Counted from the first letter of the stretch, positions 53,991 to 62,640 are shown. The stretch is 64,000 nt of DNA from Pseudomonas sp. P818 (GCF_000418555.1 NZ_ATKM01000017.1:62001-126000), one strand, 5' to 3'. Notes: generated by a model from the letters alone, not told the origin. Numbers and translations are program-made.

Positions 53991-55025
53991 ATGAGCACTT
54001 CTCTCTTCAGCATCGCCTTCGGCGTCGGCACCCAGAACCGCCAGGGCAACTGGCTGGAAGTCTTCTATGCCCTGCCGCTGCTCAATCCGGCCAGCGAGTT
54101 GGTGGCCAAAGCTGCCGAGAAGCTCGGCTACCAGGGCGGCAACCAGGCCATCGCCTTCACCACCGCACAGGCGGCCGATCTGGCCGAAGCGCTGAAAGGC
54201 GTGGACGCGGCTCAAGCCGCCCTGCTGACCCGCCTGGCCGAAAGCCACAACCCGCTGGTGGCCACTTTCCTGGCTGAGGATGCTGCCCTGACCAGCACCC
54301 CGGAGGCCTACCTCAAGCTGCATCTGCTGTCGCATCGCCTGGTCAAGCCGCACGGCCTGAGCCTGGCCGGCATCTTCCCGCTGCTGCCCAACGTCGCCTG
54401 GACCAGCCAGGGCGCCGTCGACCTCGCCGAGCTGGCCGAGCGCCAACTGGAAGCGCGTCTGAAGGGCGAGCTGCTGGAAGTGTTCTCAGTGGACAAGTTC
54501 CCGAAAATGACCGACTACGTGGTGCCGGCCGGCGTGCGTATCGCCGATAGCGCCCGCGTGCGCCTGGGTGCCTACATCGGTGAAGGCACCACCGTGATGC
54601 ACGAAGGCTTCGTCAACTTCAACGGCGGCACCGAAGGTCCGGGCATGATCGAAGGCCGCGTTTCCGCTGGCGTATTCGTCGGCAAGGGTTCGGACCTGGG
54701 CGGCGGCTGCTCGACCATGGGCACCCTGTCCGGCGGCGGCAACATCATCATCAGCGTTGGCGAAGGCTGCCTGATCGGCGCCAACGCCGGCATCGGCATC
54801 CCGCTGGGCGACCGCAACACCGTCGAAGCCGGCCTGTACATCACCGCTGGCACCAAGGTGAACCTGCTCGACGAGGGCAACACCCTGGTCAAGGTGGTCA
54901 AGGCGCGCGAACTGGCTGGCCAGCCGGACCTGCTGTTCCGTCGCAACTCGCTGACCGGCGCCGTGGAGTGCAAGACCCACAAGTCGGCCATTGAGCTGAA
55001 CGAAGCCCTGCACGCCCACAACTGA
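53991..55025 (+). CDS. dapD: 2,3,4,5-tetrahydropyridine-2,6-dicarboxylate N-succinyltransferase
   Basis: A 344-residue trimeric acyltransferase that succinylates tetrahydrodipicolinate, opening the succinylase branch to meso-diaminopimelate and lysine. The C-terminal half is a left-handed beta-helix with hexapeptide repeats (RIADSARVRLGAYIGEGTTV, GSDLGGGCSTMGTLSGGGNI, IISVGEGCLIGANAGIGIPL). The long N-terminal domain marks the Pseudomonas-type, about 344 residues, rather than the 274-residue E. coli type. AAGGAACCCAACT precedes the ATG. It follows the YffB-like gene by 37 bases and precedes csdA. Confidence 0.96.
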   Translation: MSTSLFSIAFGVGTQNRQGNWLEVFYALPLLNPASELVAKAAEKLGYQGGNQAIAFTTAQAADLAEALKGVDAAQAALLTRLAESHNPLVATFLAEDAALTSTPEAYLKLHLLSHRLVKPHGLSLAGIFPLLPNVAWTSQGAVDLAELAERQLEARLKGELLEVFSVDKFPKMTDYVVPAGVRIADSARVRLGAYIGEGTTVMHEGFVNFNGGTEGPGMIEGRVSAGVFVGKGSDLGGGCSTMGTLSGGGNIIISVGEGCLIGANAGIGIPLGDRNTVEAGLYITAGTKVNLLDEGNTLVKVVKARELAGQPDLLFRRNSLTGAVECKTHKSAIELNEALHAHN

Positions 55026-55074
55026 CCGGAGCGGCTTCAGGCCGCAAGCTACAGGCCGCAGGCGGAGCGCTTGA

Positions 55075-55102
55075 GCCTGAAGCCTGGGGCCTGAAGCCTG
55101 AA
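55075..55102. repeat. 7-bp tandem repeat abutting the csdA start
   Basis: Four consecutive heptads, GCCTGAA, GCCTGGG, GCCTGAA and GCCTGAA, end five bases before the csdA ATG. Related GGCCGCA/AAGCTACA-type short repeats precede them. No SD sequence is present in this stretch. Confidence 0.85.
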
Positions 55103-55107
55103 GCCCT

Positions 55108-56310
55108 ATGCTTTCGTCCCCCTGGCGTGCCAACTTCCCCGGCATTCTTGCCCTCCAAGCCGAAGGCCAGACCTATCTGGACAGCGCCGCCACCGCGCAG
55201 AAGCCGCAGGCGGTGCTCGACGCCCTGCTCGGCTACTACGCCGGCGGTGTGGCCAACGTGCATCGTGCCCAGCACCTGCCAGGTGAGCGTGCCACCCGCG
55301 CCTTCGAGGCGACACGCAGCAAGGCCGCGCAGTGGCTGAATGCGGCCAGCGCCGAGGAGATCATCTTTACCCGCGGCAGCACCGAATCACTCAACCTGCT
55401 GGCCTATGGCCTGGAGCACTTGCTGCAGCCGGGCGAGCAGATCGTCATCAGCGCGCTGGAACACCACGCCAATCTGCTGCCCTGGCAGCAACTGGCCAAG
55501 CGCCGCAGCCTGGAGCTGGTGGCGCTGCCACTCAATGACACGGGCACGATAGACCTGGCCCAGGCCGCCCGGCTGATCGGCCCACGCACTCGCCTGCTGG
55601 CGGTTTCGCAGCTGTCCAACGTGCTTGGCCGCTGGCAACCGCTTGCGGAACTGCTGGCACTGGCGCGCACGCAAGGCGCCTTGACGGTCGTCGACGGCGC
55701 GCAGGGGGCGGTGCATGGCCGTCATGACATGCAGGCGCTGGGCTGCGACTTCTACCTGTGCTCCTCGCACAAACTCTACGGCCCCGACGGTGTCGGCCTG
55801 CTTTACGGGCGCAGCGAGGCGCTTAACCAGCTGCAGCACTGGCAATTCGGCGGTGAGATGGTGCTCGATGCCGACTACCAGAGCGCGCGCTTTCGTCCCG
55901 CTCCGCTCGGCTTCGAGGCCGGTACGCCGGCCGTGTCCGCCGTGATAGCACTGGGCGCCACGCTGGATTGGCTTAGCGGCCTGGATCACGCGGCCGTGGC
56001 CCGGCACGAGGCGGCCCTGCATGCCGAACTGCTGACCGGTCTGCAAGCACGTGACGGCGTGCGCCTGCTCGGCGAGCCGCAGCTGGCGCTGGCCAGCTTC
56101 TGCGTCGAAGGCGTGCATAACGCAGACCTGGCGCACCTGCTGACCGAACAGGGCATCGCCGTACGGGCCGGTCACCACTGCGCCATGCCACTGATGAAAA
56201 GCCTGGGCCTGAGTGGTGCGATTCGTGTCTCGCTGGGCCTTTACAACGATGGCGAGGACCTGCAGAGATTCTTCAGCGCCCTGGATAATGCGCTGGAGCT
56301 GTTGCGATGA
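55108..56310 (+). CDS. csdA: Cysteine desulfurase CsdA (SufS-type, group II)
   Basis: A 400-residue PLP enzyme that moves sulfur from cysteine to an active-site Cys. The PLP lysine is Lys222 in CSSHKLYGPDGVGLLYG. The N-terminal part has YLDSAATAQKPQAVLDALLG and FTRGSTESLNLLAYGLEHLL. ISALEHHANLLPWQQLAKR holds the PLP-stacking His, and ALTVVDGAQGAVHG the conserved Asp. The sulfur-accepting Cys is in VRAGHHCAMPLMKSLGLSG. csdE follows, so this is the CSD rather than the SUF system. The ATG at 55108 lacks a clear SD and abuts a heptad repeat. Confidence 0.94.
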   Translation: MLSSPWRANFPGILALQAEGQTYLDSAATAQKPQAVLDALLGYYAGGVANVHRAQHLPGERATRAFEATRSKAAQWLNAASAEEIIFTRGSTESLNLLAYGLEHLLQPGEQIVISALEHHANLLPWQQLAKRRSLELVALPLNDTGTIDLAQAARLIGPRTRLLAVSQLSNVLGRWQPLAELLALARTQGALTVVDGAQGAVHGRHDMQALGCDFYLCSSHKLYGPDGVGLLYGRSEALNQLQHWQFGGEMVLDADYQSARFRPAPLGFEAGTPAVSAVIALGATLDWLSGLDHAAVARHEAALHAELLTGLQARDGVRLLGEPQLALASFCVEGVHNADLAHLLTEQGIAVRAGHHCAMPLMKSLGLSGAIRVSLGLYNDGEDLQRFFSALDNALELLR

Positions 56311-56330
56311 AACGCCACCAATGGCTCTTC

Positions 56331-56392
56331 GTAGGAGCGGCTTCAGCCGCGAATATCGGCGCGCGGACCTTCGCAGCTGAAGCCGCTCCTGC
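56331..56392. repeat. REP-type palindrome, GTAGGAGCGGC family, between csdA and csdE
   Basis: GTAGGAGCGGCTTCAGCCGC at the left and GCAGCTGAAGCCGCTCCTGC at the right are inverted copies around a GC-rich centre. It is the same family as 21510-21557 and lies inside the csdA-csdE transcription unit. Confidence 0.88.
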
Positions 56393-56413
56393 ATGCTCCG
56401 AGTGCCTCTCGCC

Positions 56414-56824
56414 ATGAGCCTGTCAGTCGCCGCGCAAGAGACACTGGAAGCCTTCGCTGCCTGCCCTGGCTGGGAACAGCGCGCGCGCCTGCTGATGCAA
56501 TGGGGCGAGCGCCTGGAGCCTCTGAGCGATGCCGAACGGGTCGATGAGCACCGCGTACATGGCTGCGAAAGCCTGGTTTGGCTCGTTGCCGAGCGCCGTG
56601 ACGGGCGCCTGCACTTTCGCGCCAGCAGCGATGCCCGCCTGCTGCGTGGTCTGCTCGCCGTGCTGCTGGTCCGAGTGGAAGGCCTGAGCAATGAACAACT
56701 GGCCTCGCTCGACCTGGCCGACTGGTTCGCCCAACTCGGGCTGCAACGTCAGCTGTCCCCCTCTCGCAGCAACGGTCTGAATGCCGTGTTGCAGCGAATG
56801 AGGACACTGGCGCGGGAAAACTAG
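56414..56824 (+). CDS. csdE: Sulfur acceptor protein CsdE (SufE family)
   Basis: A 136-residue SufE-fold protein that accepts persulfide sulfur from CsdA. The active Cys is Cys51 in EHRVHGCESLVWLVAERRDG, the family motif. FRASSDARLLRGLLAVLLVR and the final helices are typical. The ATG at 56414 (MSLSVAAQETLEAFAACPGW) is preferred; an in-frame ATG at 56393 lies within the REP edge. In E. coli CsdA-CsdE feed sulfur to TcdA/CsdL, and tcdA lies 2 kb downstream here on the other strand. Confidence 0.93.
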   Translation: MSLSVAAQETLEAFAACPGWEQRARLLMQWGERLEPLSDAERVDEHRVHGCESLVWLVAERRDGRLHFRASSDARLLRGLLAVLLVRVEGLSNEQLASLDLADWFAQLGLQRQLSPSRSNGLNAVLQRMRTLAREN

Positions 56825-56891
56825 ACGCAGCGCCAGCTCAGTCGGCAGCAATGGGTTATATTCCCGCGCCCAAAAACTCATGGAGTGAGTC

Positions 56892-57422
56892 ATGCCTGCC
56901 GTCGTGCGCATCGGGCTAAGTGCCCTGGCAACCCTGGTCGTCCTGTATTTCAGCCCGCAGATGCTTGCCCATCTGTTGGTCCTGCTACCAGAAAGCGCTG
57001 CGGCAGCGCTGCCGATAGAGCCTTTCACCCTGAATCTGCTGCTGTCGGGCCTGCTGGCGGGCGTCTGCCTGGCGCTGCTTGCGAGCAATCACCGTCTCGC
57101 CACTGCAGGGCTGGTCGCGCTTGGTTTGCTGGGCATCTACGCCTTCGGCTTCTACAGCAATCTCTGCAGCGTGGAGGAAACGCAGCGCATTCACGCCGAG
57201 ATGCAAGCCATGCCCATGTACAACCTGGGGCGCCCCGTGGATGCGGAGCCAATTGCCATCGACTCGATTGCCAGCCTGAGCTACGCCTGCATCCTGCCAG
57301 AGAACCGCAGTGACAACCTGGCCACCATGACGTGGGACTTTCTCGTAAGGCTGGCAGCGATGCTTGCAGGCACGCTGCTGGTAGCGCGTCGGCGCTTGCG
57401 GACGGAACCTTCTGCCCCCTGA
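56892..57422 (+). CDS. Uncharacterised four-helix membrane protein downstream of csdE
   Basis: A 176-residue protein I do not recognise. Hydrophobic segments are near residues 5-32, 45-65, 70-88 and 149-166. Between the third and fourth lies a hydrophilic loop of about 60 residues with two Cys, Cys92 and Cys133 (NLCSVEETQRI and LSYACILPEN), which could form a disulfide if it is periplasmic. The C-terminus is basic (ARRRLRTEP). It begins 67 bases after csdE on the same strand, so co-transcription with csdA-csdE is possible. No catalytic motif is visible and no function is proposed. Confidence 0.75.
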   Translation: MPAVVRIGLSALATLVVLYFSPQMLAHLLVLLPESAAAALPIEPFTLNLLLSGLLAGVCLALLASNHRLATAGLVALGLLGIYAFGFYSNLCSVEETQRIHAEMQAMPMYNLGRPVDAEPIAIDSIASLSYACILPENRSDNLATMTWDFLVRLAAMLAGTLLVARRRLRTEPSAP

Positions 57423-57441
57423 ATCGATGCAGCGAGCGGGC

Positions 57442-57903
57442 TCAGCCTCGCTCGCGCAACGTCAGGCCGCGCAGGAAGTTGCGCAGGATCTGGTCGCCAC
57501 ACTCACGGTAGTGCTTGTGGCCCGGTGCGCGGAACAAGGCCCCCAGCTCGGTCTTGGTCATCGGCAGGTCAGCCGATTGCAGAATCGCCTGGACATCGTC
57601 GTCACGCAGCTCGAAGGCCACGCGCAGTTTCTTCAGGATGAGGTTGTTGCTCAGGCGCTTTTCCACCGGCAGGCGCGGCCGGCTTTCATCCTTGCCACGC
57701 TTGTAGAACACCAGGCCTTCGAGCATGTGCGCCAGCAGCACATCGCTGCAGGATCGATAACCGGGCTCGTCCTCACGCAGCAGACAGGCCGAAATCAGGC
57801 CCGGCTCGACGGGATAGTCCGCCAGTTGGCAGAACGCCTCGAGCGTGCCATCGCTGACGTCCAGCAGATAGCGCAGGCTGCGCAGTACATGGTTATTGAG
57901 CAT
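57442..57903 (-). CDS. yehS: DUF1456 family protein (YehS-like)
   Basis: A 153-residue protein with two DUF1456 repeats. The first is NNHVLRSLRYLLDVSDGTLE with CLLREDEPGYRSCSDVLLAH, and the second is NNLILKKLRVAFELRDDDVQ with FRAPGHKHYRECGDQILRNF. The GKDES motif and overall pattern match E. coli YehS closely. No enzymatic motif is seen. The ATG at 57903 lies 39 bases after the substrate-binding protein gene on the same strand. Its role is unknown in any organism, as far as I know. Confidence 0.9.
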   Translation of the reverse strand: MLNNHVLRSLRYLLDVSDGTLEAFCQLADYPVEPGLISACLLREDEPGYRSCSDVLLAHMLEGLVFYKRGKDESRPRLPVEKRLSNNLILKKLRVAFELRDDDVQAILQSADLPMTKTELGALFRAPGHKHYRECGDQILRNFLRGLTLRERG

Positions 57904-57942
57904 GTGGAAAACTCTTGAGGGCAGAAGATCGGCTGAGGCCGC

Positions 57943-58854
57943 TCAGTCTCGCACGGCCCGGGCCGAGGTGCCGGGTTTCCAGTCATCGGCGTTACCGGAG
58001 TTGAGCGCCTGCTGCAGTCGCTGCAGGTCGCCACGCTCGGCAAAGTCTCGCAGCCGGGCATTGAACAGGCGCAGCAGCCTGATGCCCTCGGGGTCATCCT
58101 TGCGAAACAGCAAACGCAACGGCTCGGTATTCAGCTGCCGTGGATGGTGGACGATGTTGCCGCCATCTTCCGGGAACAGGCGACGCAGCATGGCGTAGCC
58201 CACCGCGCGATCCTGTGGATGCAGATCGATCCGCCCAAGCTCCAGAAGGCGGAAACTGGTGTCCTCCTTGCCGTTCTGCATGACATGCAGACGGCCGGCC
58301 TGCAGCGCTTCGTCGAAAGCCGGGCCGTAGGAATAGCCGAGCGTAGTGCCGATGCGGTACTTCAGCAGGTCATCGACCTTCGTCCAGTCGAACGCCTGAT
58401 CGCGACGATGGAACAGGACGATCTCGCCACGTACCAACGGGTCGCTGCAGATACCGTAATTGAGCCGACTGGGCGTGCAGCTGTAGGGCATGATCGCGTG
58501 CAACTGGCCCTGCTGCAGCATCAGCACGTTGCGGTCCCAGGGGTGGAAGATGAACTCGACCCGGTAGCCAGCCTCGGCAAAAACCGCACTGATCAGCCGC
58601 GCCAATGCGCCACCGTCGCTGCGCTCCTGGTCGACATAAGGCGCCCAGTCGCCGGTGCCGATACGCAGCGTCCGCGCTTCGGCCTGAGCAGGTCCTGGAG
58701 CGATCAGCAGAACGGCTAGCATCAAGCAGGCGAGCATCCGTGCCCAGAGCCTTTTCAGCGCTACGCCACAAGAACGCCGCGAGCGTTCGCTCTGCGAAGG
58801 CCCGCAGGGTTGTTGCCGCCAGGAATGGCCGGCAACAGGAAACAGGTACGACAC
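57943..58854 (-). CDS. Periplasmic substrate-binding protein, SBP_bac_3-like (orphan)
   Basis: A 303-residue predicted exported solute-binding protein of the polar amino acid type. The GTG at 58854 has AGAGGTG 4-6 bases upstream and gives a basic N-region before a hydrophobic segment (MLACLMLAVLLIAPGPAQAE near 40-59). A shorter start at Met40 would leave a signal peptide without positive charges. The mature part starts TLRIGTGDWAPYVDQERSDG, with ALARLISAVFAEAGYRVEFI and a second domain IGTTLGYSYGPAFDEALQAG. No permease or ATPase gene is adjacent, so it may be a sensor or a binding protein for a distant transporter. The ligand is unknown. Confidence 0.8.
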   Translation of the reverse strand: MSYLFPVAGHSWRQQPCGPSQSERSRRSCGVALKRLWARMLACLMLAVLLIAPGPAQAEARTLRIGTGDWAPYVDQERSDGGALARLISAVFAEAGYRVEFIFHPWDRNVLMLQQGQLHAIMPYSCTPSRLNYGICSDPLVRGEIVLFHRRDQAFDWTKVDDLLKYRIGTTLGYSYGPAFDEALQAGRLHVMQNGKEDTSFRLLELGRIDLHPQDRAVGYAMLRRLFPEDGGNIVHHPRQLNTEPLRLLFRKDDPEGIRLLRLFNARLRDFAERGDLQRLQQALNSGNADDWKPGTSARAVRD

Positions 58855-58943
58855 AAATCACCTCTGATACGGGTCATGTTCGACGCATCCCTGTCTGCCG
58901 CTGCAACTTCCCCTCGCCCCAGCATAGTCTGCCCAGGCTTTCT

Positions 58944-59753
58944 TCAATCCCTTGGCTGACGCTCTGCCGGGCGACGAGCGCCCGCTACCAGCTTGTCCAC
59001 CAGCTTGGCTGCCGCCGCCATGCCGAAGCTGGCGGTAACCATCATCACCGCGCCGAAACCGCCGGCGCAGTCGAGCCTCACCCCTTCACCGACGAAGCCC
59101 TTGGCCTGGCACACCGTGCCGTCAGGCTTGGGATAGCGCAGCTGCTCGGTGGAGAACACGCAAGGCACGCTGTAGGTGCGACCCGGCGTGCGGGAGAAGC
59201 CGTAGTCGCGACGCAACATCGAACGCACCTTGGCGGCCAGCGGATCATTGAAGGTCTTGTTCAGGTCGGTGACCTGAATCTGCGTCGGGTCGACCTGGCC
59301 ACCGGCACCGCCGGTGGTGACGATCTGGATCTTGCGCCGCTTGCACCAGGCGATCAGCGCGGCCTTGGCCGGTACGCTGTCGATGCAGTCGATCACCCCG
59401 TCAAGCTGTTCGGTGATGTACTCGGCCATGGTCTCGCGGGTGACGAAATCCGCCACCGCATGCACCACACAGGCCGGGTTGATGGCGCGGATACGCGCAG
59501 CCATCTCGTCAACCTTGGCCTTGCCCACCGCCCCTTCGACGGCGTGTACCTGGCGATTGGTGTTGGTGATGCACACGTCATCCAGATCGAACAGCGATAT
59601 CTCGCCCACACCGCTGCGCGCCAGGGCTTCGGCCGCCCAGGAACCGACACCGCCGATGCCGACCACCGCCACGTGCGCCGCAGCAAGGCGCTGATAGCCC
59701 TCCTGGCCGTAAAGCCGGGCTATGCCGCCGAATCGCTGATCGTCTGTGTTCAT
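58944..59753 (-). CDS. tcdA: tRNA threonylcarbamoyladenosine dehydratase (TcdA/CsdL)
   Basis: A 269-residue E1-like enzyme that cyclises t6A to ct6A at position 37 of ANN-decoding tRNAs. The start at 59753 ([20 protein letters not shown]) has GGGGGTGAG upstream; an earlier start at 59867 is unlikely. The ATP-binding [20 protein letters not shown] and [18 protein letters not shown] are typical of the ThiF/MoeB fold. [28 protein letters not shown]-like [20 protein letters not shown] and [10 protein letters not shown] follow. It is the partner of the CsdA-CsdE sulfur relay at 55108-56824. Confidence 0.95.
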   Translation of the reverse strand: MNTDDQRFGGIARLYGQEGYQRLAAAHVAVVGIGGVGSWAAEALARSGVGEISLFDLDDVCITNTNRQVHAVEGAVGKAKVDEMAARIRAINPACVVHAVADFVTRETMAEYITEQLDGVIDCIDSVPAKAALIAWCKRRKIQIVTTGGAGGQVDPTQIQVTDLNKTFNDPLAAKVRSMLRRDYGFSRTPGRTYSVPCVFSTEQLRYPKPDGTVCQAKGFVGEGVRLDCAGGFGAVMMVTASFGMAAAAKLVDKLVAGARRPAERQPRD

Positions 59754-59950
59754 CTCACCCCCTGCAGGAAGGCGCGCATTATAGAGATAGCACCCTGCCC
59801 ACCCAAGCCTGCGATACAGGTCAGCCGTCGGGCCGGAGAACAGGCTGCATGGTGTTGAATGCGCCACGCGGCGCGTCTGATCACCTGATCGGTAACGACT
59901 TTTGCTTTAAGATGGCCAGCCTTCACGCCAGCCGCCGTACCGGAGCCGCA

Positions 59951-61093
59951 ATGACCGCCACCCTCACCCCGACCCTGGAGCTTGCCTTCGACCTGATCCG
60001 CCGCCCGTCCGTGACCCCGGTCGACGAAGGCTGCCAGGAGCTGATGATGCGCCGCCTGGCCGCCTGCGGTTTCGAGGTGGAGCGCATGCGCATCGAAGAG
60101 GTGGAGAACTTCTGGGCCAAACGCGGTGGCGACGGCCCGGTGCTGTGCTTCGCCGGCCACACCGATGTGGTGCCCACCGGCCCGCTGGACGCCTGGCAGT
60201 ACCAGCCGTTCGACGTACGTGTCGACGAAGAGGGCATGCTTTGCGGCCGTGGCGCGGCGGACATGAAAGGCAGCCTGGCGAGCATGATCGTCGCCGTCGA
60301 GCGCTTCGTCGCCGACCACCCGAACCACAGAGGCGCCATCAGTTTCCTGATCACCAGCGACGAGGAAGGCCCGGCCCAGCACGGCACCAAGGCCGTGGTC
60401 GAGCGCCTGCGCGAGCGCAACGAGCGCCTGGACTGGTGCATCGTCGGCGAACCGTCGAGCACCACCCTGCTCGGTGATGTGGTGAAGAACGGCCGCCGCG
60501 GCTCTCTCGGCTGCACCCTCACCGTGTACGGCAAGCAGGGCCACGTGGCCTACCCGCACCTGGCGAAGAACCCGATTCACCTGGCCGCCCCGGCACTGGC
60601 CGAACTGGCCGCCGAGCACTGGGATCATGGCAACGACTACTTCCCGCCGACCAGCTTCCAGGTGTCCAACCTCAACTCCGGCACCGGCGCCACCAACGTC
60701 ATCCCCGGCGAACTGAAGGCGGTGTTCAACTTCCGCTTCTCCACCGAATCCACCGTGGAGGACCTGCAGCAGCGCGTCACCGCCATCCTCGACAAGCACG
60801 ACCTGGACTATCACCTGGAGTGGGCGCTGTCCGGCCTGCCCTTCCTCACCCAGCCGGGCGAGCTGCTCGACGCCGTCGCTGCCAGCATCAAGAACGTCAC
60901 CGGTCGCGACACCACGCCGTCCACCAGCGGCGGCACCTCCGACGGTCGCTTCATCGCCACCCTGGGCACCCAGGTGGTCGAGCTCGGCCCGGTCAACGCC
61001 ACCATCCACCAGATCAACGAGCGCGTGCTGGCCAGCGATCTCGATCTGCTGACAGAGGTGTATTACCAGACCATGGTCAAGCTTCTCGCATGA
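59951..61093 (+). CDS. dapE: Succinyl-diaminopimelate desuccinylase
   Basis: A 380-residue zinc M20 hydrolase that removes succinate from N-succinyl-LL-diaminopimelate. The start at 59951 ([20 protein letters not shown]) matches the family; an ATG at 59849 would add 34 residues. The metal site includes [40 protein letters not shown] and the catalytic Glu pair in [37 protein letters not shown] starts the dimerisation domain, and [20 protein letters not shown] is C-terminal. rlmA overlaps its stop by 4 bases. Confidence 0.97.
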   Translation: MTATLTPTLELAFDLIRRPSVTPVDEGCQELMMRRLAACGFEVERMRIEEVENFWAKRGGDGPVLCFAGHTDVVPTGPLDAWQYQPFDVRVDEEGMLCGRGAADMKGSLASMIVAVERFVADHPNHRGAISFLITSDEEGPAQHGTKAVVERLRERNERLDWCIVGEPSSTTLLGDVVKNGRRGSLGCTLTVYGKQGHVAYPHLAKNPIHLAAPALAELAAEHWDHGNDYFPPTSFQVSNLNSGTGATNVIPGELKAVFNFRFSTESTVEDLQQRVTAILDKHDLDYHLEWALSGLPFLTQPGELLDAVAASIKNVTGRDTTPSTSGGTSDGRFIATLGTQVVELGPVNATIHQINERVLASDLDLLTEVYYQTMVKLLA

Positions 61094-61902
61094 GCCTGAT
61101 CTGCCCCCTCTGCCAGACGCCGCTGGAGTCGAGTGACAGCGGCCTGGTCTGCGCCAACCGGCACAGCTTCGACCGCGCGCGCCAGGGCTACTACAACCTG
61201 CTGCCGGTGCAACACAAGAACAGCCGCGACCCCGGCGATAACGCCGCCATGGTCGAGGCGCGCCGACGCTTTCTCGAAGGCGGTCACTACGCGCCGCTGG
61301 CCGCGCGCCTGGCGGCACTGGCGGCCGAGTACAAGCCGGCGCGCTGGCTGGATATCGGCTGTGGCGAGGGCTACTACACCGAGCAGATCGCCCTCGCCCT
61401 GCCCCTCGCCGACGGCTACGCTCTGGACATCTCCCGCGAGGCGGTCAAACGCGCCTGCAAGCGCGCGCCGCAGCTGAGCTGGCTGGTGGCGAGCATGGCT
61501 CGCGTGCCATTGGCCAATGCCAGTTGCGAGCTGCTGGCCAGCGTATTCAGCCCGCTCGACTGGAACGAGGCCAAGCGCCTGCTAGCCCCCGGCGGCGGCC
61601 TGCTGCGCATGGGCCCGACCCGCGTGCACCTGATGGAGCTGCGGCAGAAGCTGTATGACGAGGTGCGCGACTATGACGACGAGAAGCACCTGGCGCTGAT
61701 CCCGCCGGGCATGCACCTGGCGCATAGCGAGACCCTGCAGTTTCCGCTGCACCTGGCCCAGCCCGAAGCCCGCGCCGACCTGCTGGCCATGACCCCGCAC
61801 GGCTGGCGCGCCAGTGCCGAACGCCGTGAAGCGGTGATCGCCGAGCCCTTCGAAGTCACCGTCGCCATCCGCTACGATTGGATCGTCAAAACTCAGGAAT
61901 GA
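61090..61902 (+). CDS. rlmA: 23S rRNA (guanine(745)-N(1))-methyltransferase RlmA
   Basis: A 270-residue SAM methyltransferase with an N-terminal zinc finger. Cys5 and Cys8 ([15 protein letters not shown]) with Cys21 and His25 ([20 protein letters not shown]) form the zinc site. The SAM motif is [20 protein letters not shown]. Downstream, [20 protein letters not shown] and [20 protein letters not shown] fit the family. The start overlaps the dapE stop (ATGA), so it is translationally coupled. The symbol follows the gammaproteobacterial m1G745 enzyme. Confidence 0.92.
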   Translation: MSLICPLCQTPLESSDSGLVCANRHSFDRARQGYYNLLPVQHKNSRDPGDNAAMVEARRRFLEGGHYAPLAARLAALAAEYKPARWLDIGCGEGYYTEQIALALPLADGYALDISREAVKRACKRAPQLSWLVASMARVPLANASCELLASVFSPLDWNEAKRLLAPGGGLLRMGPTRVHLMELRQKLYDEVRDYDDEKHLALIPPGMHLAHSETLQFPLHLAQPEARADLLAMTPHGWRASAERREAVIAEPFEVTVAIRYDWIVKTQE

Positions 61903-61907
61903 ACCCA

Positions 61908-62279
61908 ATGCGCCAACCGGACATCGAGATCTACCTCAAAGACGCCGAACGCGACGCCGTGGCGCAATGGCTGGGTGAAGCCCTCGGCCCGTGCAGCGAC
62001 TGGCAGCAGAAAGGCCAGACCTTCAAGTGCAAGGCCGGCAACGTGCCGGTGACCTGGCTGCCGAAAGCCGTGGGTAAATGGCACAGCCTGTACCTGGAAA
62101 GCGACGCCACGCCCTGGGCCGACGATCTGGCCTGCGCCCGCGCCGCCCATGCCGCGCTTGGCGTGCAGATCCGCTGCGCGCCTGGCACCTGGGTCGAGGA
62201 TGAAAGCGACGAGGAAGCCGACCGCTGGATCAAGGTCGATGCCGATGGCGAAACCGAGATCGTCTGGCGTACCGAATAA
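61908..62279 (+). CDS. Conserved protein of unknown function in the dapE-rlmA unit
   Basis: A 123-residue acidic protein, MRQPDIEIYLKDAERDAVAQ at the N-terminus. An earlier ATG at 61899 overlaps the rlmA stop, but AGGA at 61893-61896 is better spaced for 61908. The sequence contains a Trp-rich core (VPVTWLPKAVGKWHSLYLES, TPWADDLACARAAHAALGVQ) and an acidic end (WVEDESDEEADRWIKVDADG). No membrane segment or known motif is seen. It looks like a Pseudomonas-conserved family of unknown function, co-transcribed with dapE and rlmA. Confidence 0.78.
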   Translation: MRQPDIEIYLKDAERDAVAQWLGEALGPCSDWQQKGQTFKCKAGNVPVTWLPKAVGKWHSLYLESDATPWADDLACARAAHAALGVQIRCAPGTWVEDESDEEADRWIKVDADGETEIVWRTE

Positions 62280-62303
62280 AGCGGCCGCTTCGCGGCCATC
62301 TGA

Positions 62304-62354
62304 TGACCCTCTCCCATTTATGGGAGAGGGTGCCCGAAGGGCGGGAGAGGGTCA
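62304..62354. repeat. Palindromic repeat, TGACCCTCTCCC family
   Basis: TGACCCTCTCCC opens and GGGAGAGGGTCA closes the element, with an internal extra GGGAGAGGGTGCCCGAAGGG. It is an intergenic repeat that occurs widely in Pseudomonas genomes, from memory. Confidence 0.75.
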
Positions 62355-62460
62355 GGGGTCTCACGCTACGAGATTTTTGAATCGACAGCGAATCAGGCCA
62401 ACAAGCTTCGCCCTGGGGCGGGGCTCCTACACAAGGCTGCGTGGGTCAGTATTGTCGTCC

Positions 62461-62520
62461 GTAGCCCGGATGCAATCCGGGGCCTGACCGACGCATTTCC
62501 CCGGATTGCATCCGGGCTAC
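62461..62520. repeat. REP-type palindrome, GTAGCCCGGATGCAATCCGG family
   Basis: GTAGCCCGGATGCAATCCGG at the left and CCGGATTGCATCCGGGCTAC at the right are perfect inverse arms around GGCCTGACCGACGCATTTCC. It is a near twin of 53413-53476. Confidence 0.9.
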
Positions 62521-62570
62521 AGAACCGCTACGCCGACCTAGGGTGCGCCGTGCGCACCGCGCCTCAAAGC

Positions 62571-62622
62571 GTAGGGCGGGTGCAACCCGCCATGCCTTTC
62601 GGCGGGTTTCACCCGCCCCTAC
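62571..62622. repeat. Palindromic repeat, GTAGGGCGGGTGCAACCCGCC family
   Basis: GTAGGGCGGGTGCAACCCGC and GCGGGTTTCACCCGCCCCTAC-type arms form a double hairpin. Just upstream, GGTGCGC-CGT-GCGCACC (62542-62558) is another small inverted repeat. Confidence 0.8.
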
Positions 62623-62640
62623 TAAATACTGCGCCCACAA

